Numbered from the stretch's first letter, positions 37,143 through 49,309 are shown. The stretch: DNA of 64,000 bases from Escarpia spicata (GCA_963995525.1 OZ023217.1:2014627-2078626); one strand, 5' to 3'. Made by a program: numbers and translations. The notes: a model not told the origin generated them from the sequence alone.

Positions 37143-38229
37143 TACCGAAAGCTGAAAGGTACCGATGTGTCATGTTTGGACTTTATTGGTATAACAATTT
37201 TATATGATGATATTTAATCACAATTAAAGTAAACCATTTTGGAAACCATTTTGATTGTTTGATTGATTTTATGCAAGTAACAATTATCACTAACTCATTC
37301 ACTCACTCTGTATATTGCTATCACCCCAGGTGAATGTGTACTTTGTAATAAAACTTGTCAATAATGAAGTCTTCACACGTCGGAAGTTCTTAACTTATCT
37401 TTGCTATTTTATACTAAACTTCGATCTGGCCCTTGTAAAAATACTATACTATGAACTTACGACGGTGCCACGGGATATGGCCCAAAGTCAACGTCCATTC
37501 CAAGAACTGTGATTTAAAACAGAGCTTAGCGATCTAACAACAATCATTATTTTCGATTGCCTCCACCTTCCTATTGTGGCACGTCGTAAACCATTCCCTC
37601 CCGCTGTGTTGATAACACCGGGTTGTCTTTTCAAACGTTATTTTATTCGACGCTGTGAAAGAGGCTCAACTCCCTCGCCGATTTACGGCATTGTCCAGAT
37701 GGGCGATATAACACGAACGCCGAAGACAATGCAACGCCCAAGTGGACACAGCGAGCCCGTTGTCAGCGTTCACAGCTCTGCCGATGATCTACCGACGTCG
37801 CGCTTAGCTTAAAGCTGCTTCAACTATTCCATTTTTGCGCGTCTCGTTTTAGAATATTTGTTTCTGAAAAAACCCAAATTTAACTACTTCATATTTACTA
37901 ATTTTCCAAACACAGATTTTTATTGATGACTTGTTTTTATTTGTGTACGTTCTGTAATATATTTGAAACAAATGAAATTGATTGAATGACTGACTGATTG
38001 CACTCTTTAAAGACAATGTGTTATTTAACTTTGGTGAAATAATCAGAAAAACTACTAATTTAATTTTGACTGAATCGGTGAGAAAGAACAAAAGTGTGCA
38101 GGCGTTAATACTGTATCATACAGCCGTAGGGTCTACTCTGTAGATATTCACCCTTACGCCAGTTACCCGATCTAACGATAAAAGTATATTCTTTCTACAA
38201 TGTTCACAAAACTATACAGTCTTATATCA
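37143..38229. other. Unassigned intronic DNA
   Basis: 37560-37815 is relatively CpG-rich. No gene recognised. Confidence 0.45.
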
Positions 38230-38930
38230 AGCAACACATCTATATGTTATAGAACAGTACGGTTCTGTATGTTTGTCTGTTAATTTGTCTGTCTGTGGAC
38301 CCCTATACCCGTTAGTTTTGAATGTATATGGCTGATATTTTCTATGTGATCTAGCAGGTCCATTAGAGTAGTTCGTAGATTTAGGTTTTTATTCTCGAAA
38401 TTCGTCCGGGGGTGGGGATCTTAGTGTCACAATTTAAACATTGGACTTGTCTTCGTTAGGTTTGCATGTATGGTACTAACAGTTTGTGTTCGGTCTGGCG
38501 AACCCACTGGGGTGGTTCGTAGGTTTGCATGTATGGTACTAACACTTTGTGTTCGGTCTGGCGAACCCACTGGGGTGGTTCGTAGGTTTGCATGTATGGT
38601 ACTAACACTTTGTGTTCGTTCTGGCGAACCCACTGGGGTGGTTCGTAGGTTTGCATGTATGGTACTAACACTTTGTGTTCGTTCTGGCGAACCCACTGGG
38701 GTGGTTCGTAGGTTTGCATGTATGGTACTAACACTTTGTGTTCGTTCTGGCGAACCCACTGGGGTGGTTCGTAGGTTTGCATGTATGGTACTAACACTTT
38801 GTGTTCGGTCTGACGAACCCACTGGGGTGGTTCGTAGGTTTGCATGTATGGTACTAACACTTTGTGTTCGGTCTGGCGTACCCACTGGGGTGGTTCGTAG
38901 AATGATTTTTTTTTCGAAATTCGATGTGAT
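38230..38930 (+). repeat. 63-bp tandem repeat array (7 units) and degenerate flank
   Basis: Seven 63-bp units (38455-38905) containing ggtttgcatgtatggtacta and cgaacccactggggtggttcg, the latter partly self-complementary and hairpin-forming. Diverged relatives of the unit (gtccattagagtagttcgta) occur upstream at about 38358-38380. Since 63 is divisible by 3, long frames exist on both strands; these follow from the period. Confidence 0.93.
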
Positions 38931-40255
38931 GGGATCTCGGGGTTACATACGACGACTGTCGTTTCCTCCCAGGCAACGCCGGGTAACTCGGTTTATAATG
39001 TAAGCTATTCACAAACTACAGCTACGAACATCAACCAGCTTGATTTGTGATGGACTCAAAGAGTTGTGTAGAGAGTTTTAATCGTGCCTCCTCAATTCAT
39101 TTAGCTCAACGCAAAGCAGGCTCGATAACAACTGCAGGTGCGTGCACATTCGGTTTACTAAAATGTTTTGTTCAAATCATCGAAATTATTTACTTTAATC
39201 GTTAGAAGTATAAAACATTACTAGAAACACACATGTTACCATCTTGTGTAGACTATGGTGACACACGGGGTTATTTAAAGGTAATAGTGATACAATTAGA
39301 ATTATCAAACCTGCATTAACTATCAAAGTGCAACAATTCGGATACGCTTGTTTTGTAATCCTTCGTTAACTCTTCTGTGGTTCACTGCTCTAAAGTAATA
39401 CATTTAAATATTTTTATTTATCGTATGTATTTCTGTATAACCTTTACTATTTTGCAGTTGGTACGAATACACTGATTTCCTTATATTTATCCTTTATAAT
39501 AATGACTTGCCAAGTTTTGCATGTTTGGGCCAACGTGCACCTATTTCTTACAAAATGCCTAACGACTTTTGTTTGTTTGTTTACGGCTCTCAACTCAAGT
39601 TCCTAGTCACCCTGGGTAAATCAAGGCGCTATGGAAGTCTGTTATTATCATCAGTATTATTATTAGTAGTAGTAGTTTTAGTATAGCAAGTTTGTTAAAT
39701 TGTGTTTGCTGTTTAGACGCATAACGGACGCACACTACCCTGTTGTCTGGTCTGCGTGACGGCGTATGTGTCCAGTCAATGAACGCCATCGACACAAACA
39801 GCGGACGCGACACTTCATATGGACGGACCTCTCACAGCGCGGCGAGCGTCGGACACTGGTCGAATGGACTCGAGGTGGACATGTCAGTAGTGGACAACGG
39901 CTGTTTATTGAACGATCATGACATTTGGCACAGAAGTGACGATTCCAATTATGATTAGTTGGTGCTTTTTAAGCCAGCACAGACGAAGCCCTGCTAAGTG
40001 GACCACGCACGCGATATTTATACTTTGCAGGCACGCAGGCGCAAATTTTGTGTGCTGCACATTTGTAGAAACTATTATGAAATCCGTCAATTCGTGCAAA
40101 TATCTCTGTAGATATATACGCTAGTTTGCTGCGCATGCCCAAAAGGAGCTAGCCTTGCAAACGGGATATGTCGACTGTGTGTCAGGCAGTGATCAACTAA
40201 AATATTCGTTAGAGTCGCACCTCAGACTTGTTTTGAATTTTCGTATTACTTACTC
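38931..40255. other. Intronic DNA with a LINE-like tail
   Basis: 39620-39680 reads caaggcgctatggaagtctg then (TTA)n, resembling an L2-type 3' tail on the + strand. 39720-40020 is relatively CpG-rich. No gene recognised. Confidence 0.4.
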
Positions 40256-40640
40256 GCCCGCTCACTCACACACTCACTCACTCACTCACTCACTCACTCA
40301 CTCACTCACTCACTCACTCACTCACTCACTCACTCACTCACTCACTCACTCACTCACTCACTCACTCACTCACTCACTCACTCACTCACTCACTCACTCA
40401 CTCACTCACTCACTCACTCACTCACTCACTCACTCACTCACTCACTCACTCACTCACTCACTCACTCACTCACTCACTCACTCACTCACTCACTCACTCA
40501 CTCACTCACTCACTCACTCACTCACTCACTCACTCACTCACTCACTCACTCACTCACCCACTCACCCACTCACTCATTCACTCACTCACCCACTCACCCA
40601 CTCACTCACCCACCCACCCACCCACTCACTCACTCTGTCT
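40256..40640 (+). repeat. (CACT)n array, second
   Basis: About 75 pure CACT copies followed by degenerate caccca variants to 40635. Same motif and strand as 36693-37142 and 63826-64000. Confidence 0.97.
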
Positions 40641-40709
40641 AGGTCTTGTGTCTTTATTTTCTGGTATATGTATAGTGTACCTATTTTGCGATGGTTCACT
40701 GCACAGCAG

Positions 40710-40740
<31 letters not shown>

Positions 40741-41611
40741 CTGTATGCAGTAAGCATTCAGGTATATGCATCGAGGTACGTGAGTGGGTATGCATGATAG
40801 GCAGTACCGCTAGGGTAGGTATTATTGCATGCCATGTATGTGTGTAGGTATGCAAGCATGCATGCATGCAGCCATAGCACGCACACTGAGTGCATGGGTC
40901 AATTAGTTTGCGTCTTGCACCAAGATCGTAATGGCTGGTGTCGGTGTAAAACGTAATGCGTGGATTGCGAAATAAGTTATCGTGTGGACATCATAACTGA
41001 TTAGTTAAGTTGGGGAAACCGCGGTCAATTGCAATATTTTTGAATTAATGCTCGTTCTTGTTTAAGTGTTGTGCATAAAAAAATCTTTGCGCTTTAGCCC
41101 ACAAAAGCACATGTCTGATACCAATTTGAGTGGGTTTGGAGTTAAAGAAACAAAACAATTGTATGGAATTGATGATATACGGAAGCAAGTCGGCTGTTAC
41201 AATCGACCCCAAGGTACGGGTCAATAGTAACACTGTCAATGACAGATTACAACCATTCTTTGCTACTGTGTCACATCCTTGTCTAATCTACCAGTCGTTG
41301 TTTGTTGAATCTAATGAATATACAACAGTGCAATCCCCACAGTTATACTCTGTTCATTGTTGAAAGGGAATAAAATGAAATATAACTTATTAATGTTTTT
41401 GATAAATAATCGAACATAGCAGCCTTGTTCTTTTAAGATAATGTGTTGACGTAAAATTATATTATTGTAATCATATACTTTTCAAAATTATGTTAATAAT
41501 TATGATCAATGTGTCTACCACATATATTGTACCGATTAAAGCACAATTGACAAACATTCAAGTGTCAATTGTAACATGCCACCTTTTATAGGTAAAGGAT
41601 TTAATAGTTAA
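40641..41611. other. Unassigned DNA with (CAG)n
   Basis: (CAG/CAA)n at 40703-40741 and (GCAT)n at 40852-40872. The rest holds nothing recognised apart from a 10-bp inverted repeat acaattgaca/tgtcaattgt at about 41540-41572. Confidence 0.5.
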
Positions 41612-42930
41612 CCTAACAATGTGTTTCCGCCCTATATGTCAGTGGGCACGACGAGGAGTGAGTAAGTAAGTAACAATGTGTTTCCGCCCTATATGTCAGT
41701 GTGCATGACGAGGAGTTAGTAAGTAGCAAAGTGTTTCCGCCCTATGTGTCAGTGTGCATGACGAGGAGTTAGTAAGTAGCAATGTGTTTCCGCCCTATGT
41801 ATCAGTGTGCATGACGAGGAGTAAGTAAGTAGCAAAGTGTTTCCGCCCTATGTATCAGTGTGCATGACGAGGAGTAAGTAAGTAGCAAAGTGTTTCCGCC
41901 CTATGTATCAGTGTGCATGACGAGGAGTTAGTAAGTAGCAATGTGTTTCCGCCCTATCTGTCAGTGGGCACGACGAGAAGCGAATAAGTAAGTAGCAATG
42001 TGTTTCCGTCTTATATGTCAGTGTGCATGACGAGGAGTAAGTAAGTAGCAAAGTGTTTCCGCCCTATGTATCAGTGTGCATGACGAGGAGTAAGTAAGTA
42101 GCAATGTGTTTCCGCCCTATATGTCAGTGGGCACGACGAGGAGTGAGTAAGTAAGTAACAATGTGTTTCCGCCCTATGTGTCAGTGTGCATGACGAGGAG
42201 TTAGTAAGTAGCAAAGTGTTTCCGCCCTATGTGTCAGTGTGCATGACGTGGAGTTAGTAAGTAGCAAAGTGTTTCCGCCCTATGTATCAGTGTGCATGAC
42301 GAGGAGTAAGTAAGTAGCAAAGTGTTTCCGCCCTATGTATCAGTGTGCATGACGAGGAATAAGTAAGTAGCAATGTGTTTCCGCCCTATATGTCAGTGGG
42401 CACGACGAGAAGCGAATAAGTAAGTAGCAATGTGTTTCCGTCCTATATGTCAGTGTGCATGACGATGAGTAAGTAAGTAGCAAAGTGTTTCCGCCCTATG
42501 TATCAGTGTGCATGACGAGGAATAAGTAAGTAGCAATGTGTTTCCGCCCTATATGTCAGTGGGCACGACGAGAAGCGAATAAGTAAGTAGCAATGTGTTT
42601 CCGCCCTATATGTCAGTGGGCACGACGAGGAGTGAGTAAGTAAGCAACAATGTGTTTCCGCCCTATATGTCAGTGTGCTTGACGAGGAGTTAGTAAGTAG
42701 CAAAGTGTTTCCGCCCTATGTGTCAGTATGCATGACGAGGAGTTAGTAAGTAGCAAAGTGTTTCCGCCCTATGTATCAGTGTGCATGACGAGGAGTAAGT
42801 AGGTAGCAATGTGTTTCCGCCCTATATGTCAGTGGGCACGACGAGAAGCGAATAAGTAAGTAGCAATGTGTTTCCGTCCTATATGTCAGTGTGCATGACG
42901 AGGAGTGATTAAGTAAGTAGCAATGCGTTT
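41612..42930 (+). repeat. 53-bp satellite array (24 units) carrying GTAAGT
   Basis: Twenty-four units of mostly 53 bp (some 55-58 bp) containing gtgtttccgccctatgtatc, agtgtgcatgacgaggagta and agtaagtagcaa. Length variants differ in the gtaagtaagtag segment. Blocks of variant units recur in the same order, showing multi-unit duplication. Every complete unit contains GTAAGT on the + strand. Not a CRISPR array: no spacers. Confidence 0.95.
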
Positions 42931-43539
42931 GACGAATTTATTAATGCAACCAACAAACAAGAATTACATGAACATTTTATTTTGACGCTTGAAAAAATGA
43001 TCTTTATTAATGAAAATTGTTTGTTTTTACCGATCTCAACAAATCTTGCATGAGGTAATTCAGTGCTAAATTGGTCAGGCACAGTGCAAGCAATGGTGCT
43101 GTCGGATTCTCTAGACGACGTGGAGAACCAGTGTTACAATTGACCCGTGTTACAATTGACTTCGGTCTCCCCTACATATCTAATTAACTGGTCAAAAGTA
43201 TAATGACTTCAGTTAGGAGTATAATTGATTATGCTAACTGTGTTTCCATTTTCTTTAATAAAGTAATAGCAATAAGAAAATAAATGTTACTGCTAAGTGC
43301 AGGAATTGTATTATATGTGTTTTTTATTCATATTAACAATTGCTTACTTTGTTCAAATGCATACAACACGTTGTATTACACAGTAAGCCAAATTCGTTTA
43401 CTTACATTTAATTATTTAAAAAAATTAAAAGTACCTATGAGAATCACACAACTAGGCTGGTGTAGGTGCCATGGCCAGGCTGTTGTTAGTCGGAACAGAG
43501 GTGAGTTTTGACGAACGTTATTCCGCCGTGACACGTTTC
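42931..43539. other. Unassigned intronic DNA
   Basis: Short direct repeat gtgttacaattgac occurs twice at 43131-43160. No gene recognised. Confidence 0.5.
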
Positions 43540-43626
43540 CAACGACAGCGTCTAAAACAACGACAGCAACAATAACAACAATAACAACAACGACGACGAC
43601 AACAACAACGACAACAACAACAACAT
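43540..43626 (+). repeat. (CAA/CGA)n trinucleotide repeat
   Basis: Imperfect acaacgacaacaac repeat. Confidence 0.9.
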
Positions 43627-44546
43627 ATTCGTCCTTCGCAAATGCAGTTCCTGTATGTGTCGTGTCAGTGCTCCTGCGGTTGTGTGATCTTCAATGAAAA
43701 AGTTTGTCACAACTTTTCCACATAACAACCAAACCCGTTGCCTCCTACTCGTGGGGAAATGGTATTGGTTTAATATTTATTAATTTATATAATATGATGT
43801 CTTTACAATTATATTCTATGACGTTGTACACAATCAAGCAAAATATCACGATTAATTTATTACGGCACGATAAAACAACAATGCAACATCATTCATTGGA
43901 GACACACAAATTTAATTAATAGCACGATACTATGACTATGAGGGATAATAACATTAATTAAAACGATCAGAACAAGTTCTTTGGTAGTTGTGATTTGACC
44001 TTTTTCGTGTGGTCTCCCGTACAGATGGCTGGCTTAGTTGACGACACCAACTATTGTGAAACACGACGAAACACACGCCGTGGATATCGCGTTCTGGTCG
44101 GCCGTTCGTGTCGACAGCTCTGTGTAGTCGTCTGCCGCGCTACTTGATTGATTAGACCCGGCCTCTAAACACACACATCCTGCACCAACAGCACGCTTGA
44201 TTTCCCCCGAGAGTGCGCCGTCGAGACGTGGCCGTCGAACAAGACGTCGGCGCCGCGGCGTGGTGCTGCAAACGCCGGAGTTGAGCGAGGGACGACTCCC
44301 GCACCATGAAGATCGCTGTAGGTTTGTGTCCGGCGAATGTTTTGACCTGGTCGGATTAACCGACGCGCCGCTGGAGGGCACAGCAGCGACAGACACCTAA
44401 CGTCTGTTGTTGCTGGCAAGCGAGGGGATTCATTACGTTTAGTTTAGTGTCGCTGTGTTTTGACAGCATTTACTATGAAAATGTTTTAACAAGACACAAA
44501 CAGCACAGGCGCAAACAAGATGCACATTATATATATATATATATAT
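43627..44546. other. Unassigned DNA with a CpG-rich patch
   Basis: 44030-44400 is clearly CpG-rich (e.g. gacgtcggcgccgcggcgtg) and non-repetitive, with no convincing exon. (TA)n at 44528-44546 abuts the RTE-like element. Confidence 0.45.
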
Positions 44547-46254
44547 CAAGAACTTGGCGACATCGACACCATGAGTGAAAACATTACAGAGATGATCCAG
44601 TTAAATGCGACAAATGTAGCCAAAGCACAAAGCAATCAACAAACAAGTAAAGACGAGAATATCGTCATCAACACGAGCCCTGATGACAAAACGACGATAA
44701 ATGGTGGAAAACGGCGACCGTAAAAAAAACAAATAGAGTATACACAGAAATATGCAAGACCATCAAAACGAAAGCGAAGGAGGACACCAGGAAGTACAAA
44801 CAAGATATTATACGAGAAACGGTTTTGATATCACACAGCCTGAAGAAAACATAAGAACCCAACCCCTAGGCCGAGACAGACTGATTACACTTCTCGATAA
44901 ACAGGGTAGAGAAATACAGGACCAAGATATGACCATGAAACGAATATAAGAATTATACACCGAGCTATACGACAGTGGACAGAGTACCATAATTCACACC
45001 GACACGAAAGAGGTACCAGAGATAACACCATGGGAGGTGGAAGCAGCTCTAAGAGATATGGAGAATGGGAACGCACCAGACAACGACTATGTAAACATTG
45101 ATACATTAAAAGCAGGAGAAGATACGATGTAAGTTGTATACCAGATGCTTATCAGAAAGACGAATACCTACCGCACGGAAGAACGCAAAGATGGTAATAA
45201 TCTTCAAGAAGGGAAATAAGAAAAATTTAAAGAACTACAGACCGATGTGTCTGTTATGAATTGTATACATTATATATAATTTACTCACAAAATACTAATG
45301 CATAGGTTAGAGAAAACACCCAGCGACGAGAGCGACCACGTCGTAAACCAACTGAAGGAGAAGTGCCGAGAATATAATATTCCGCTGTGCGTCGCGTTCG
45401 TCGAGTGGACTACGAGAAGGCTTTCGACTCACAAACCCAAGAAATACTGACCTCGCTTCAAGAACAGGGGATGGAAGACGTGTACATCAAACTCCTGAAA
45501 GACATCTACACCAACAGCTCGCTGACTGTCCACCTACACAAAACGAACAACCATCAAGAAAGAAGTATGACAGGATGACACCATATCGCTGTTGTTTACG
45601 GCAACACTCGAAAGTATATTCCGAAGACTGACCGAGGAAACCAGAGGCTTGAGCATAGACGGAAAATATCTTAGTCATCTTCGCTTTGCTGACGACATAC
45701 TGATATGCGCTACTACGCCGCAATAACTACAACAAATGCTGCAGGAGCTTGCGGATGAAAGTGAAAAACAAGGCGAAGACGAACATTTCGAAGACAAAAG
45801 TGATGCTAGAAAACGACACACTACAGATAGAGAACGTTAAAAGCTACGTCTACCTGGAACAGCGATACAGCATCAGAGACAAAAACCAAGACAAGGAGAT
45901 TCAAAGAAGAATCCCGGCCTGCCTGCCAAACACCGCGACATCTTCAAGGGTAATTTTGGAACCTACTTGAAGAGACAAGTCTACAACTCACGCCGGCACG
46001 GAAACATGGACACTCACCATCCAAGCAAAGAACAAACTAGCAGCCGCACAAACAAAGATGGAAAGAAATGTTTTAAACATCACATATCGGGAGAGAACAA
46101 CAAACATCTGCGTAAGAGAGAAGACAAAGGTCATAGACGTGATAGAACAAATCAGAAGACAGAAGTGGACCTGGGCAGGGCACACTAGTAGGCTACAAGA
46201 TAACCAACGGACACCGCATATCACTACCTGGAGACCTTACGAAGGCAAAGGCGC
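44547..46254 (+). mobile_element. RTE-like non-LTR retrotransposon, ORF2 remnant (5' piece)
   Basis: Across frames this reads as an RTE-type reverse transcriptase: DIDTMSENITEMIQ, RDRLITLLDKQGREI, then RT motifs around 45150-45250 (MVIIFKKGNKKNLKNYRP), motif A FVEWTTR/DYEKAFDS at about 45395-45425, a QDDTIS motif B at 45575 (normally QGDT) and LSHLRFADDILICATT motif C at about 45670-45715. The C-terminus continues with LAAAQTKMERNVLNITYRER and KWTWAGHTSRLQDN. Many frameshifts mean the copy is inactive. The sequence stops at TWRPYEGKG (46251), just where a 22-bp inverted repeat begins; the missing C-terminal residues are found at 49610-49785. Confidence 0.85.
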
Positions 46255-46276
46255 ACATCCTTGAATTTAGTCTTAC
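46255..46276 (+). repeat. Left terminal inverted repeat
   Basis: 22-bp arm, acatccttgaatttagtcttac split as acatccttgaattt and agtcttac; it matches the reverse complement of 49585-49606 at 21 positions. Confidence 0.8.
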
Positions 46277-46773
46277 TTTTCGGAAGCGGAAATAAGTGAA
46301 TGGGAAGCGGAATTAACTTTTAATATGCGCACGCAGGGCGCACTGGAAAAACGGCAGAAAGTGTCAGTGTGTTTATCCTTCATGTGTGCGTCTCCACTTT
46401 TAATGTGAATCTACGAGCATTTAAAAAATAAAATATAACGAATTTTATTTTTAACGGTTATAATGACAATCATATCCTTTTCACTATTTCTTTATACAAG
46501 CAATCAATAAATGGTTTCGCCACATGTTGAAACTAATGGCAGTGAATTTAAAAAAAAATCATATTTGTTTTGGAAGTGTGAGCATTGGAGTGAATTCTAG
46601 TGGACTAAACTTGACTGAGATTTTGAGTTTACAATCAGCAAAACAAAGCCAGAGTCACAAGAATGTGACCACAGTTCCTTTGTAAATTGAGGTTAGTTGT
46701 ATAGGCCTATCTATGTAGATACTGTCCTATTGCTAAAGTATGTAGATGTAATTTTAGGGGTGACGTCGCGGAA
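46277..46773. other. Unassigned interior of the TIR element, left
   Basis: Begins with two ggaagcgga repeats; otherwise AT-rich and unrecognised. Confidence 0.45.
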
Positions 46774-47340
46774 GTTTCAACTTGGTTTGCTATCAAAAGA
46801 CAAAACACATGCAGTAATCTTTGTAGACACCACGGTCTTTCTTAACGACTTTGTAAATGTTGTTTACGTTTTCGGTAAACTTAGACGATTTCGAACTTCA
46901 AAACAAGTTTCAACTTGGTTTGCAATCAAAAGACAAGACACATGCAGTAATCTTTGTAGACACCACGGTCTTTCTTAACGACTTTGTAAGTGTTGTTTAC
47001 GTGTTCGGTAAACGAAGACGATTTCGAACTTCAAAACAAGTTTCAACTTGGTTTGCTATCAAAAGACAAAACACATGCAGTAATCTTTGTAGACACCACG
47101 GTCTTTCTTAACGACTTTGTAAATGTTGTTTACGTTTTCGGTAAACTTAGACGATTTCGAACTTCAAAACAAGTTTCAACTTGGTTTGCAATCAAAAGAC
47201 AAGACACATGCAGTAATCTTTGTAGACACCACGGTCTTTCTTAACGACTTTGTAAATGTTGTTTACGTTTTCGGTAAACTTAGACGATTTCGAACTTCAA
47301 AACAAGTTTCAACTTGGTTTGCTATCAAAACACATCCAAT
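46774..47340 (+). repeat. 133-bp tandem repeat with alternating unit types
   Basis: Units start at 46774, 46907, 47040, 47173 and a partial at 47306. Units 1 and 3 share tgctatcaaaagacaaaac; units 2 and 4 share tgcaatcaaaagacaagac, so the array has an ABAB (266-bp) higher-order pattern. Each unit is partly open in the + strand (QLGLLSKDKTHAVIFVDTT) but 133 is not divisible by 3 and no start or termination context supports a gene. Confidence 0.93.
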
Positions 47341-47924
47341 AATCTTGTTGTTTGTGTTCCTGCGATTTTAGATTCACACCCGAGGGCAGTATCGTCTTTG
47401 TGTACAGCACAGATCAGGCCAATTAAGGAAAGCACAATTAAAACTTCGTTTGTTTTCATGTGATTTTAGATTCACACCTGAGGATTGGGGTAGTTTCGCT
47501 TTTGAGTACAGCGTGGATCAAGCACATCTGTAAGTGGATCTGTCATTGTAACTGATTGGTTCTGCTAGGGAAAGTTTAAGTGATAATCTTGCTACAAGGC
47601 CATCCATTGTTTCTTCCATGAAATGGGTGTCGACTAACTTTCTGGTTCTCATTGTCTACAGTATATAAATCTGTGTTTATAAGGGGTCTGTCACAAATAT
47701 CTTTATTCTTCGGAATGAGACACTTGTGTTTGGCTTGCTCGCTGTGAATATTTAGATTACCTTGACAACTCGACTCGATCGTCTGACTTATTGTGAGTAT
47801 AGTGAGTATTTTATTTGGCTACTGTAGTTACTATTACTTAGTGAGTCTGACTTATTGTGACTATTTTATTTGGCTACTGTAGTTACTATTACTTAGTGAG
47901 TCTGACTTATTGTGACTATTTTAT
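47341..47924. repeat. Short local duplications
   Basis: Two diverged ~95-bp units each starting ttttagattcacacc (about 47367 and 47463), and a ~59-bp unit repeated about 2.5 times at 47790-47930 (gtgagtctgacttattgtga, then ttatttggctactgtagtta). Confidence 0.75.
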
Positions 47925-48005
47925 TTGGTTACTAGTGTAGTGGTTGGCACATCCGCCTGACATGCTAGACTCTAAATTCGAAACCCGGACCAGGCAGGCT
48001 GATAC
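47925..48005 (+). mobile_element. tRNA-Val-like SINE head or tRNA pseudogene
   Basis: Contains an A-box-like tagtgtagtggttggcac (from 47933) and a B-box-like aattcgaaacc (47975-47985) at tRNA spacing. The D-arm and anticodon-arm region (tagtgtagtggtt, cacatccgcctgacatg) resemble a valine tRNA; by position the anticodon would be GAC. The B box deviates from GGTTCGANNCC and the acceptor stem is not convincing, so a functional tRNA is unlikely. A (TA)n follows at 48008-48030. Confidence 0.45.
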
Positions 48006-48030
48006 TGATATATATATATATATATATATA

Positions 48031-48629
48031 GAAACCTGTAGGTGACAAACATAGAAAATTAATATTCTGGACAACTATAGAGTGAAATATCCTACAGTTT
48101 ATTGATATAAATTGACAATATATAATTGAGTGCAAAGTAGATGGTAATTCGGCCGTTCTAGTTCAAATATGTAGGAGGTAATTTAATTAGGCTAAGAGTT
48201 AGTTTAATTAGACAAGGAGGTAGCTTAGTTAACCCAGGGGGTAGTTTAATTAGACCAGGAGCAAATTTAGTTTGACCAGCAGCCAGCTTATTAATTAGAC
48301 CAGGAAGTAGTTCAGTTAGTACCTTAGTTAGTAGAGGTTCCAGAGCCAGTTAATAAAAAATCACAAAAGAATTTGCTACCATCATATGAATGTTCAATCA
48401 AATAAAATGGTTATACATGTACATTGTTGTGTTTTAATAAATATTGTGAATATCACTACAATGAGAAAACCGATGTGTGATTGCCACTCGAATTCGAATA
48501 TGCAGGCATAACGAAATATATCGAATCAGTACACTTCGTTTCGGTTCACAACGTCAAAATAGCCCAAACTTGAGCTAACGCAGGAGTTGTATGGTGCTTG
48601 TTTGTGCGCATGCGTTGTGGGTAGTTTGT
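48031..48629. repeat. Split dispersed repeat with a degenerate internal minisatellite
   Basis: 48128-48170 and 48491-48560 match consecutive parts of 49197-49309, so ~320 bp (48171-48490) appears inserted in this copy. That insert begins with a degenerate ~24-bp repeat (gtagtttaattagaccagga) over about 48175-48325. Confidence 0.65.
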
Positions 48630-49196
48630 TTGTTTATTTTATAAACTTATGTGGGTTCCATAAGGGAGAGGCATACTCGAGTTTTGGTCGGATTAGCATG
48701 TTATAGGCTGTTTCTTTTACTTCATGTTTGCATGGTCCGAGGGTTCGTTTGATCATGCCTAGGACTTTTGAAGATTTGAAAGCTATGTCAGTGATATGGT
48801 TAGCCCAGGTTAGTTTAGAATCTAATTTTATTCCAAGATATGTGTGGTTAGAGGCGGTAGAGAGTGGTATGCCAAAGAGTGAATATGAATGTAGTCTGGG
48901 TTTGGTTTGGTTTGTTATTGGGAGATGCACACATTTAGATATGTTAAATTCCATCTGCCATTTATTAGACCATGTTTGGAGTTTGATTAGGTCAGATTGG
49001 AGAGTTTCGTGGTCGGTTTCGGATGTGATTTTGCGATATATAATGCTGTCGTCTGCAAAGAGACGCACGAAAGATTGGACATTTTCGGTTATGTCGTTTA
49101 TATAGAGTAAAATTAGGACAGGTCCTAGGACAGAGCCCTGTGGTACACCAGATGTAACATTTGTGCTGTCCGACAGGGCTCCATTGACTGAGATTT
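48630..49196 (-). mobile_element. Jockey-superfamily LINE fragment (RT motifs B-C to C-terminus)
   Basis: The minus strand reads a PQGSVLGPVLILLYIND-type motif B at about 49085-49150, RLFADDSIIYRK (motif C, FADD) near 49035-49070, then SNKWQMEFNISKCVHLPI, YLGIKLDSKLTWANHI and LEYASPLWNPHKFIK with a stop at 48634. The C-terminal 144 codons are uninterrupted. Upstream RT and endonuclease domains are missing; truncation at about 49196 coincides with the start of the dispersed repeat. Family is Rex1/CR1-like by motif style, distinct from the other LINEs here. Confidence 0.85.
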
Positions 49197-49309
49197 AGTG
49201 CAAAATAGATGGTAATTCGGCCGTTCTAGCTCAAATTTGCAAGCATAACAACGGTCATTCTCATTTATCGAGTCGGCACACTTCGGTTCGGTATCCACAA
49301 AGTCGGAAT
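49197..49309 (+). repeat. Dispersed repeat, uninterrupted copy
   Basis: agtgcaaaatagatggtaat, ggccgttctag and cacttcggttcggt match the split copy at 48128-48170 plus 48491-48560. Confidence 0.7.

Noticed and set aside
38427..39003. Long open frames on both strands of the 63-bp array (up to 177 codons)
   Set aside because: The period is divisible by 3, so any stop-free unit gives long frames on either strand; no homology.
41612..42930. CRISPR-like regular array
   Set aside because: Units are contiguous with no unique spacers, and the host is a eukaryote.
44520..44723. Small host gene starting at 44520
   Set aside because: The frame is the start of the RTE-like ORF2 remnant that continues in other frames to 46254.
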